DNA of 64,000 nt. It comes from a bacterium (GTDB taxonomy: Bacteria; Armatimonadota; Zipacnadia; Zipacnadales; Zipacnadaceae). Below the pieces are notes generated by a model. The model was not told where the DNA came from. It saw nothing but the letters and a program-made list of their open reading frames with translations, and made no database searches. Below, one piece after another: positions 25,425 to 32,908 of the stretch. The translations under genes and the position numbers were made by a program. The DNA lies in assembly GCA_030603495.1 (NCBI GenBank), contig JAUVXR010000015.1, forward strand, positions 1-64,000, read 5' to 3'. The first letter of the stretch is position 1. Each line of letters opens with the position of its first letter.

Positions 25425-25453
25425 TTGACAGGAGTCGCCCAAGCCGGTATCAT
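25425..25453 (+). promoter_or_regulatory. Sigma-70-type promoter for the 25.6-34.2 kb cluster
   Basis: TTGACA at 25425-25430, a 17-base spacer and TATCAT at 25448-25453. The first gene of the plus-strand cluster starts 117 bases downstream, leaving a leader of about 110 bases in which I see no recognised riboswitch. Confidence 0.55.
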
Positions 25454-25570
25454 TACAGGTAATTGCAGCAATACTAGCAGGCCAGTTGCACTCCGCTTCC
25501 GGGGCTGCCACGCCCCTAATCTGCGACTCCACCGTACCACCGGCTCGAAGACTCACCACTGGGAGGCACA

Positions 25571-26695
25571 ATGAGCAACGAGAAACCTCGTTTTTGTGTG
25601 ATGGGTGCCGGACACGGCGGCACGGCGATGGCTGCTCACCTGGCCCTCAAGGGCTTCCAAGTCAATCTCTACAACCGTTCCGAAGAGCGGCTCATTCCGA
25701 TCAAGGAAAGAGGCAACATCGAGTTGCTCAGCCCCGGCCTGGATGACATCGAGAAGGGCGAAGGCGACATAGCAGTGGCAACCACCGATGCGGGCGAAGC
25801 GCTTGAGGGCGCTGATATAGTTATGGTGGTGGTACCGGCCACGGCTCATGCCTTCATCGCTGAGGCGTGCGCCCCTCACTTGCAAGATGGGCAGATTGTG
25901 GTGCTAAACCCGGGCCGCACTGGTGGTGCGCTGGAGTTCCGGCATATCATCCTGGAGATGGGCTGTACCGCGGACGTCCTGATTGCTGAGGCCCAGACGT
26001 TCATCTACGCCAGTCGGGCCACCCAACCAGCCCAGGTGCGCATCTTCAGCGTCAAGCATAACGTGCCGGTCGCAGCTATTCCCAGCTATCGCACCAGTGA
26101 GGTGATAGAAGCGCTGCGCGTGGCCTATCCCCAGTTCGTACCCGGTGACAATGTCCTGAAGACCAGCCTGAATAATGTAGGCGTGATCTTCCACCCTACT
26201 GTGCTGGTAATGAACGCTGGACGGGTAGAAGACACTCACGGCGACTTCCAGTACTATCTCCAGGGCATTACCCCGTCGGTGGCCGACGCGCTGGAGGAGA
26301 TGGACCGGGAGCGTGTCCGCGTCGGTGATGCCCTCGGCATCGGGGTGATGTCAGCCAAGAACTGGCTGTTCATCGCCTACAGTGCAGCCGGCGACAACCT
26401 CTACGAGGCCATAGCGGCGAATCCCGGTTACAAGGGAATTATGGCACCAGCAATAGTGGTCCACCGCTACATCCTCGAGGATGTGCCCACTGGGCTGGTC
26501 CCGATGATCTCGCTGGGCGAGATGCTCGGGGTGGAGACCCCGACGATGCAAGCGGTCGCTCATCTGGCATCCTGCTTGGTGGGCAGAGACCTCTCCGCCG
26601 AGGGGCGCACGGTGGAGAAGCTCGGCCTCGAGGGCTTGACCATCCGCCAGATCCAGCGCTTGGTGATGGAAGGTGAGCCTGGTGAACCGGACTGA
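25571..26695 (+). CDS. NAD/NADP octopine/nopaline dehydrogenase family protein
   Basis: A 374-residue dehydrogenase. The N-terminal Rossmann motif is FCVMGAGHGGTAMAAHLALKG. The C-terminal opine-dehydrogenase domain includes NNVGVIFHPTVLVMNAGR and DFQYYLQGITPSVADALEEMDRERV (read in parts), with the catalytic His of the N-x-x-x-H-P-x-x-x-x-N-x-G pattern. Opine dehydrogenases reductively join an amino acid and a keto acid, or run in reverse. GGGAGG sits before ATG 25571. The gene overlaps the next gene by 23 bases, so the two are co-translated parts of an operon. Confidence 0.85.
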   Translation: MSNEKPRFCVMGAGHGGTAMAAHLALKGFQVNLYNRSEERLIPIKERGNIELLSPGLDDIEKGEGDIAVATTDAGEALEGADIVMVVVPATAHAFIAEACAPHLQDGQIVVLNPGRTGGALEFRHIILEMGCTADVLIAEAQTFIYASRATQPAQVRIFSVKHNVPVAAIPSYRTSEVIEALRVAYPQFVPGDNVLKTSLNNVGVIFHPTVLVMNAGRVEDTHGDFQYYLQGITPSVADALEEMDRERVRVGDALGIGVMSAKNWLFIAYSAAGDNLYEAIAANPGYKGIMAPAIVVHRYILEDVPTGLVPMISLGEMLGVETPTMQAVAHLASCLVGRDLSAEGRTVEKLGLEGLTIRQIQRLVMEGEPGEPD

Positions 26696-28316
26696 GCGGA
26701 CGGTGGTCGCGGGGGCGCTCGGCAACTGCGTTCATGTCGCCGGCGTACTCAGCTTCCTCAATCTGGCCCGCTCTGCCGGATACGAGACGATCTTCCTGGG
26801 CCCGGCAGTGAGTGTGGAGGAGTTCGCCGCCGCAGTCGCTGAGCACGACCCCGAACTGGTGGCAGTGAGCTATCGCTTGACCCCCAGCGTAGCCAAGACG
26901 CTCATCGAGCAACTCCAGGACTTGCTTCGGCAGCGCGACCTGCTCGAGCGCCGCTTTGTCTTCGGCGGGACGGCGCCGGTTGCACAAGTGGCCCAGGCAA
27001 GTGGTCTGTTCGAGAAGGTATTCTCCGGCGGCGAAAGCCCGGACGAGGTCTTCGCTTACCTGCGCGGCGAGACCCAACAAAGGGAACCAAGAAACTGGGG
27101 TACCAGCTTGCGGGAGCGGCTGGTAGCCAGGCAGCCTTATCCCCTGCTGCGCCATCACTTCGGCCAACCGGAAGTCGCTGTAACCGTCGAAGGGGCGCAG
27201 CGGATCGCCGAAGCCGAGGTCCTCGACATCCTCTCCCTTGGACCCGACCAGAACGCGCAGGAGAGCTTTTTCCGCCCCGACGAGATGAAGCCAGAACAGT
27301 CCGGTGCCGGCGGAGTGGCCCTGCGCTCCCCTGACGACCTGCGGGCGATATACCAGGCAACTCGCTGCGGCAACTATCCACTCCTGCGCTGCTACAGCGG
27401 CACTCGCGACCTGATCAACTGGGCGGAGATGTCGGTGGAAACAATCAACAACGCCTGGGGCGCGATCCCGTTGTGCTGGTATAACACTCTCGACGCCCGC
27501 TCCGACCGGCCACCCGAGCGGTCCATCGCGGAGAACCAGGAAGCGATGGCGTGGTATGCCCAGCGCGGGATCCCGGTCGAATGCAACGAAGCGCATCACT
27601 GGAGTATGCGCGGTGCTCACGATACCCTTGCGGTCGTCGCGGCCTACCTGGGTGCGTACAACTGCAAAGTGCTCGGCGTGCGCACTTACATCTCCCAATA
27701 TATGTTCAATAGTCCCGCAGCCACATCGCCCGTGATGGACTTGGCCAAGATGCTGGCGAAGATCGAACTGATAGAAGGGCTGCACGACGACGATTTCACC
27801 TCGCTGCGCCAGACCCGGGCCGGCCTGCTCAGCTTCTCCCCGGATATGGACATAGCCAAGGGGCAACTGGCAGCGGCGACCGTCGTGCAATTGGCTATTC
27901 GACCTCATATTGTACATGTGGTAGGTTACTCCGAGGGCGACCATGCCGTCACGGCGCCGGAACTCATCGAAAGCTGCCAAATTGTCCACGGCGCGATCCG
28001 CAACTGCCGCACTGATATGCCCGATACGCTTTCCGATCCCATTGTCCAGGCCCGGAAGGAAGAACTACTGGCCGAGGCCAACCTCCTGCTGGAGGCCATA
28101 CGCTCGCTAGCTGAAGGCGGCGCAGATCCGCTTACCGATGCTCGGGTCATTACCCGCGCGATCAAGCTCGGGCTGCTTGACGCGCCGCATCTGTGCGGCA
28201 ACCCGGTCGCCGCCGGCAAGCTGGCAACTGCGCCGGTAGACGGAGCGATCCGCGCGCTGGACCTGGAAAGCGGAAAGACCTTGACAGAAGAAGAACGCAT
28301 TGCGAGGCTGTTGTAA
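26673..28316 (+). CDS. B12-binding protein with large C-terminal TIM-barrel-like domain
   Basis: A 547-residue protein. The N-terminal 140 residues form a cobalamin-binding Rossmann fold: GALGNCVHVAGVLSFLNLARSAGYETIFLG keeps the His and Gly of DxHxxG but has Cys in place of Asp; VAVSYRLTP and RFVFGGTAP are the later strands. After a linker, residues 200-480 contain PLLRCYSGTRDLINWAEM, NNAWGAIPLCWYN and CNEAHHWSMRGAHDT, reminiscent of the glutamate-mutase epsilon-type barrel. I infer a B12-dependent mutase or methyl-transfer enzyme, but no close named family is recognised. The start may be GTG 26673 or GTG 26682. HPS-RraA follows 16 bases later. Confidence 0.65.
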   Translation: MSLVNRTERTVVAGALGNCVHVAGVLSFLNLARSAGYETIFLGPAVSVEEFAAAVAEHDPELVAVSYRLTPSVAKTLIEQLQDLLRQRDLLERRFVFGGTAPVAQVAQASGLFEKVFSGGESPDEVFAYLRGETQQREPRNWGTSLRERLVARQPYPLLRHHFGQPEVAVTVEGAQRIAEAEVLDILSLGPDQNAQESFFRPDEMKPEQSGAGGVALRSPDDLRAIYQATRCGNYPLLRCYSGTRDLINWAEMSVETINNAWGAIPLCWYNTLDARSDRPPERSIAENQEAMAWYAQRGIPVECNEAHHWSMRGAHDTLAVVAAYLGAYNCKVLGVRTYISQYMFNSPAATSPVMDLAKMLAKIELIEGLHDDDFTSLRQTRAGLLSFSPDMDIAKGQLAAATVVQLAIRPHIVHVVGYSEGDHAVTAPELIESCQIVHGAIRNCRTDMPDTLSDPIVQARKEELLAEANLLLEAIRSLAEGGADPLTDARVITRAIKLGLLDAPHLCGNPVAAGKLATAPVDGAIRALDLESGKTLTEEERIARLL

Positions 28317-28332
28317 GAAAGAAGCGATAGCA

Positions 28333-29655
28333 ATGGTCCAATCACAGCCGATTCTACAAGTTGCGCTTGACTTTGCTAATCTCAGCCAGGCGCTGCGGGT
28401 GGCCGGGGAGGCGGTGGCTGGTGGCGCACAGTGGGTGGAGGCGGGCACACCGCTGATCAAGAGTGAGGGGCTGGAGGCTGTGCGTGTACTGCGCCGCGAA
28501 TTCCCCGACCACACTGTAGTTGCGGATATGAAAACAATGGACGCGGGCCGGGCGGAGGTGGAGATGGCCGCGCAGGCTGGCGCCAACGTAGTGACGGTGC
28601 TCGCTGCGGCCTCCGATTCGACGATCGCAGAGTGCGTGGGGGCCGGGCAGCGTTATGACGCGCGGATCATGGTTGACCTTTGCGAAATCGCCGAACCGGC
28701 CACCCGGGCGCGCGCAGTGCAGGAGTTGGGCGCCGCAATCATTGGTGTTCACTGCCCGATTGACGTGCAGATGCGCGGAGAAGACCCGCTGGCGGTGCTA
28801 CGCGAGGTGGCCGAGGCAGTGGATATCCTCGTGGCAGTGGCCGGCGGCATAAACTCGGAAACCGCACCGCTGGCTGTTGAGGCTGGCGCGGACATCGTCA
28901 TTGTCGGGGGCGCGATTATCAAGGCTCCCGACGCGACCGAGGCAACGCGCACGATTCTCGAGGCAATGCGCACCGGGGAGGCGGTTGAAACCGACCTGTA
29001 CAAGCGCGGCGGGCTGGAGCAGCTCCGGGAGATCTTCGGCAAGTGTAGCACCGCCAATATCTCCGATGCTATGCACCGCAAGGGCTGGCTGCCGGGGATA
29101 ACGAGCATCGCTCCAGGCATGAAGGCAGTCGGCCCAGCCCTGACCGTCTGGACCTATCCAGGTGACTGGGCCAAGCCGGTCGAGGCAATTGACCAGGCCG
29201 AGCCAGGCCAAGTATTGGTGGTAGACGTCCGGGGCGAAGGTCCCGCCGTCTGGGGTGAAGAGGCCAGCAAGAGCTGCCTCCAGCGCCGCATAGCCGGCAT
29301 TGTCATCAATGGTGCACTGCGTGACAGCGCTGAGATCCGCGAACTGGGCTTTCCGGCGTTCTCGAAGCTGATTGGGCCCGCAGCGGGTGACCCTAAGGGC
29401 ATGGGCATGATTGGCGTGCCGTTGAAGATAGATGAGACGGTCGTGCGCACCGGTGACTGGATCATCGCTGATGACGACGGCGTGGTGGTCGTGCCCCAGG
29501 AACACGCTGTGGAGATCGCCAACCGTGCGCTGGCGGTGGTCGAACGCGAAAGCCGAGAGAAGGCGGAAATTGACGCGGGCAGTACGCTGGGCCAGGTCGT
29601 CGAGCTGAAACGCTGGGAGCAGCAGCGCGGCGAGACCCCCAGTACGAACGAGTAA
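28333..29655 (+). CDS. 3-hexulose-6-phosphate synthase / RraA-like aldolase fusion
   Basis: A 440-residue fusion. Residues 1-215 are a 3-hexulose-6-phosphate synthase of the OMP-decarboxylase suprafamily, with the DxKxxD motif in VADMKTMDAGRAEVE and the phosphate site VAVAGGINSETAPLA, then IVGGAIIKA. Residues 225-435 are RraA-like (4-hydroxy-4-methyl-2-oxoglutarate aldolase family): ANISDAMHRKGWLPG, VNGALRD-type INGALRDSAEIRELGFPAF with the conserved Arg-Asp, and GDWIIADDDGVVVVP. HPS fixes formaldehyde onto ribulose 5-phosphate; RraA-like domains cleave or decarboxylate keto acids. The fusion is known in archaea and some bacteria. ATG 28333 is where family similarity begins. Confidence 0.87.
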   Translation: MVQSQPILQVALDFANLSQALRVAGEAVAGGAQWVEAGTPLIKSEGLEAVRVLRREFPDHTVVADMKTMDAGRAEVEMAAQAGANVVTVLAAASDSTIAECVGAGQRYDARIMVDLCEIAEPATRARAVQELGAAIIGVHCPIDVQMRGEDPLAVLREVAEAVDILVAVAGGINSETAPLAVEAGADIVIVGGAIIKAPDATEATRTILEAMRTGEAVETDLYKRGGLEQLREIFGKCSTANISDAMHRKGWLPGITSIAPGMKAVGPALTVWTYPGDWAKPVEAIDQAEPGQVLVVDVRGEGPAVWGEEASKSCLQRRIAGIVINGALRDSAEIRELGFPAFSKLIGPAAGDPKGMGMIGVPLKIDETVVRTGDWIIADDDGVVVVPQEHAVEIANRALAVVERESREKAEIDAGSTLGQVVELKRWEQQRGETPSTNE

Positions 29656-29674
29656 TCAGCACAACCCAATACTG

Positions 29675-30640
29675 ATGCCAGATTCCCGTCACAGCGACAC
29701 TCGGTCCCCACAACCAGATAAACCTCGTGTGATTATCGTCGGCCCGGGGGCGATGGGCTGTCTGCATGCTGGGCTGCTAGGGCAGACGCCGCATCTGCAA
29801 GTCAGTCTGCTTGACCACCGCGCGGACCGGGCCAAGCTTATCCACCAGCAGGGCAGCATCATCGAAGCGCCCACCGGCACCTACACTGTGCCGGTCCCCT
29901 GCAGCGCCGACCCCTACGAATTTCGCCCAGCCGACCTGATGATCATCTTCACCAAAGCGTACGACACGGCGGCCGCGGCGCAACATGCGGCGCCGCTGGC
30001 CGGTGAGGACACAGCGGTCTTGACGCTGCAAAACGGCCTGGGCAACTACGAGGTGCTCCAGGAGTACTTTCCAGAGGAGCAGGTCCTGGCAGGGACGACC
30101 GCTAGCGGCGCGACGCTGCTGGCGCCTGGACGAGTGCGCCAAGCCGGGCTGAGCGAGATCATCTTGGGCAGTCCGGCGGACAACCAGCCACTGGCGCAGC
30201 GCGTCGCTGAGCTTCTTCAAAGCGCAGGGTTAGCGGCGCGAGTGACCGAGGACGTAGACGCACTGCTGTGGCGCAAGGTGCTGATCAACTGCGCGATCAA
30301 CCCGCTCACTGCGCTTACACGGCGGCGCAACGGCGAATTGCTGGAGAGCGCGGTGCTGCGCGAGCTGCTTGAGAGGGTAGCCGAGGAGGTCTACGAGGTG
30401 GGCAAGGCCGCCGGGGTTGAGTGGGGCGACTTCGCGCCGGGGCAGGAAGTCAAGAAGGTCTGCCAGGCTACGGCAGCCAATCAGTCCTCGATGCTCCAGG
30501 ATGTGCTCGGAGGCCGGCGGACGGAGGTTGATTACATCACCGGCGCTGTCAGTCGTACGGCGCAAGAAGTGGGGGCGCAGGCGCCACTTTGCCAGTGCCT
30601 GACGGCGCTGGTCAAGGGGCTAGCCGTGCGCTACGGATAA
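29675..30640 (+). CDS. 2-dehydropantoate 2-reductase family protein (ketopantoate reductase-like)
   Basis: A 321-residue NADP-dependent reductase. IIVGPGAMGCLHAGLLGQ is the nucleotide-binding motif, with MIIFTKAYDT, LTLQNGLGNYEVL and GTTASGATLLAPGRV from the N-terminal domain. The C-terminal helical domain has LLWRKVLINCAINPLTAL with the conserved Lys and Asn, and NQSSMLQDVLGGRRTEVDYITG. Canonical members make pantoate, but the context next to an opine-dehydrogenase-like gene and an aldolase suggests reduction of a different keto acid. It ends before a block of REP hairpins. Confidence 0.85.
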   Translation: MPDSRHSDTRSPQPDKPRVIIVGPGAMGCLHAGLLGQTPHLQVSLLDHRADRAKLIHQQGSIIEAPTGTYTVPVPCSADPYEFRPADLMIIFTKAYDTAAAAQHAAPLAGEDTAVLTLQNGLGNYEVLQEYFPEEQVLAGTTASGATLLAPGRVRQAGLSEIILGSPADNQPLAQRVAELLQSAGLAARVTEDVDALLWRKVLINCAINPLTALTRRRNGELLESAVLRELLERVAEEVYEVGKAAGVEWGDFAPGQEVKKVCQATAANQSSMLQDVLGGRRTEVDYITGAVSRTAQEVGAQAPLCQCLTALVKGLAVRYG

Positions 30641-30653
30641 CAACACGGAATAT

Positions 30654-30773
30654 GGTAGGACAGGCGTCTCGCCTGTCCCAGCTACCGTTTACCCGATGCA
30701 GGTGATTCACAAGGTCACACAGGCAGGAGGCCTGTGCCACTAGAAGCCCGACAGGCGGGACGCCTGTCGTACC
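30654..30773. repeat. REP hairpin cluster between operon genes
   Basis: A perfect copy at 30654-30678 (GGACAGGCG, TCT, CGCCTGTCC), a variant CACAGGC/GCCTGTG hairpin at 30718-30736, and a second perfect copy in opposite orientation at 30749-30773 (CGACAGGCG, GGA, CGCCTGTCG, TACC). The last one ends 9 bases before the ribosome site of the methyltransferase gene. It accounts for nearly all of the 157-base gap. Confidence 0.85.
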
Positions 30774-30797
30774 GAGATCTTCAAGGAGACGAACAGC

Positions 30798-31601
30798 GTG
30801 ATCATCATCGGCGAACTGATTAACGGGACCAGAAGCAAGGTGAAAGAGGCAATAGCCGGTCGCGACGCCGACTGCATCGCTGGCCTGGCGGTCAAGCAAG
30901 CCGAGGCCGGCGCAGACTTCATTGACTGTAATCCCGGCACGGTCGGCGAGCAGGAAGCCAAGGATATGCAGTGGCTGGTGGAAACGATTCAGGCGGCCAC
31001 TGATAAGCCGATCAGCTTCGATTCGCCCAATCCCCAGGCCGTCCAGCGCGGGCTGGAGATGTACACCGGCGAGGCGATGCCGATGATAAACTCAGTCACG
31101 GCGGAGCCGGGTAGCGTCGAGAAGATGCTGCCGATTGTCCTGGAGGCGAAGGTCAACGTAGTGGCACTGGCCCTGGGCGAGGCGGGCATGCCCACACAGG
31201 GGGGCCAGCGCGAAGAAGTCGCCAGGCAGCTTATTGACAGGCTGGTAGATGGCGGAATCGCAGCGAGCCAGATCTTCGTGGACCCGATTATTTCACCCTT
31301 GAGCACCTCGCCCGAGGCCTGCCTGCATATATTGCAGGCCATCGGCGCGATTCGCGAGTACTGCCCGGAGTGTCACATCACCTGCGGGCTGAGCAATATC
31401 TCGTTTGGGCTGCCCAATCGCCGCCTGATGAACCGGGCCTTCATCGGCCTGGCGATGCAGGCGGGGATGGACTCGGCGGTAGTAGACCCGCTGGACCAGA
31501 AGATCATGGCTCACATTGTCGTCATCGAGGCGCTATTGGGGCAGGACGAGTTCTGCATGAACTATATCCAGGCCCACCGCGCCGGAAAGCTGGACGTGTA
31601 G
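30798..31601 (+). CDS. Methyltetrahydrofolate:corrinoid methyltransferase-like (pterin-binding) protein
   Basis: A 267-residue pterin-binding TIM barrel of the MeTr/AcsE group. GELINGTRSKVKEAI opens it; the pterin-site residues appear in ISFDSPNPQAV (Asp), MINSVTAEPG (Asn) and FVDPIISPLST (Asp); CGLSNISFGLPNRRLMN holds the conserved Asn. It lies in a cluster with a B12-binding protein, so methyl transfer between a folate and a corrinoid is likely. The start is GTG 30798, with AAGGAG at 30783-30788. Confidence 0.87.
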   Translation: MIIIGELINGTRSKVKEAIAGRDADCIAGLAVKQAEAGADFIDCNPGTVGEQEAKDMQWLVETIQAATDKPISFDSPNPQAVQRGLEMYTGEAMPMINSVTAEPGSVEKMLPIVLEAKVNVVALALGEAGMPTQGGQREEVARQLIDRLVDGGIAASQIFVDPIISPLSTSPEACLHILQAIGAIREYCPECHITCGLSNISFGLPNRRLMNRAFIGLAMQAGMDSAVVDPLDQKIMAHIVVIEALLGQDEFCMNYIQAHRAGKLDV

Positions 31602-31636
31602 CCCATACTCCATTCCAGACCTACAGGGAGATAGAG

Positions 31637-32905
31637 ATGAACGTCCGAGAGTATGCCGCGGAACTGCTAAAACAGATCGAGGCCATTCCGGTAGTTGATT
31701 CCCACGAACATTTGGTCCCCGAAGCAGAGCATATTGACAGCAACATTGACGTACTCAGTCTGATAGATCACTATACAAGCGACGATCTGCGTGCGGTCGG
31801 CTGTCCGCCGGAAGTCGCGGAGAAGATTGTTGACCCCAAGGGAGAGATCGCTCCACGCTGGGAATTACTGGAGCCTTATTGGCCGAAAATCCGTAACGGC
31901 TCATACGCGCGAATGTGGACGCGGACCCTCAAAGACCTGTTCGATTGCCAAGAGGTGTCGGCCGCAGCGCTGGCTGAGGCCACTGAAAAGATGAGGCAGG
32001 CCAACCAGCCCGGCTGGTATAAGCAGGTACTTAAGGACCGGTGCAACATTTCCGTCTGTATCTTGGACCAAGGTTCTCTCACTGACTGTGACTGTGAACT
32101 ATTCGTTCCGGTTATCCACGCCACCCAGTTCATCGAAGCCCGCACCAAACAGCAAGTCGAAGAGCTATCGGCAACCACCGACCATCCCTTGCATTGCCTT
32201 GACGACCTGGTCAGTGCCGCTCAGGGCTACATCAGTCATGTGCGCGCTGAGGGCGCAGTGGCCCTGAAAGTCGCTGTAGCCTACCAGCGCACTCTCCAAT
32301 TTGACAAGGTGACTCGTGCGGATGCTGAGCGGCTCTTCAATCGCATCTTTGACCACCTGGGCGAGGGGCTATCGTGGGCGGAGGCCAAGCCGCTGCAGGA
32401 CTACATACTGCACAAGTGCGTCCAGGCAGCGATGGAAAATGACATGACCATCATCTTCCACACCGGACTACAGGCCGGCGGACAGAATATCGTGACCAAT
32501 ACTGATCCCACACTGCTCACCAATCTCTTCCTGGAGTACAAACAGGCCCGGTTTGACCTGTTCCACGCCGGTTATCCCTACACCCGCGAGTGTGGCGTGC
32601 TGGCCAAGTACTTTCCCAATGTCTGGGCGGACCTGGCCTGGGTGCATATCATTTCGGCCGCGGGCACCCGCCAGATTCTGGCCGACTGGCTGGACCTAGT
32701 GCCCGCCAATAAGATCATCGGCTTCGGTGGCGACGTGCGCCATGTGGAATTGGTCTATGGCCATCTCTACGAGGCCCGGCGGAACATTGCCGAGGTCTTA
32801 GCGGAACGGGTGGCGCGCGGAGATGACACAGAAGAAGAAGCGTTGCGCATCGCCCAGTTCCTGCTTCACGACAGCCCCGTCGAAGCCTTCAAGCTGTCGG
32901 TATGA
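31637..32905 (+). CDS. Amidohydrolase family protein (uronate-isomerase-like)
   Basis: A 422-residue member of the amidohydrolase superfamily. VVDSHEHLVPEAEH holds the HxH metal site, ALKVAVAYQRTL the possible lysine, IIFHTGLQAGG and DLFHAGYPYTRE the later His ligands, and IIGFGGDVRHVELVYG the final Asp. The size and the last motif resemble glucuronate-isomerase-related proteins and similar sugar-acid enzymes; the substrate is unknown. ATG 31637 with AGGGAG upstream is chosen over longer starts that overlap the methyltransferase gene. The next gene begins 3 bases after the stop. Confidence 0.82.
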   Translation: MNVREYAAELLKQIEAIPVVDSHEHLVPEAEHIDSNIDVLSLIDHYTSDDLRAVGCPPEVAEKIVDPKGEIAPRWELLEPYWPKIRNGSYARMWTRTLKDLFDCQEVSAAALAEATEKMRQANQPGWYKQVLKDRCNISVCILDQGSLTDCDCELFVPVIHATQFIEARTKQQVEELSATTDHPLHCLDDLVSAAQGYISHVRAEGAVALKVAVAYQRTLQFDKVTRADAERLFNRIFDHLGEGLSWAEAKPLQDYILHKCVQAAMENDMTIIFHTGLQAGGQNIVTNTDPTLLTNLFLEYKQARFDLFHAGYPYTRECGVLAKYFPNVWADLAWVHIISAAGTRQILADWLDLVPANKIIGFGGDVRHVELVYGHLYEARRNIAEVLAERVARGDDTEEEALRIAQFLLHDSPVEAFKLSV

Positions 32906-32908
32906 GGT

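Noticed and set aside
25332-25571. Small minus-strand frame with a Cys-rich end (DSCQCNG, KCAACANY) just before the alcohol dehydrogenase start
   Set aside because: The spacing of Cys pairs looks zinc-ribbon-like and the stop overlaps the dehydrogenase start, but there is no convincing start codon or ribosome site and a plus-strand promoter runs through it.
26439-27989. A 516-codon open frame on the minus strand opposite the B12-binding protein gene
   Set aside because: It lies antisense to a gene with clear domain motifs, its translation shows no family features, and long antisense frames are common in GC-rich genes.
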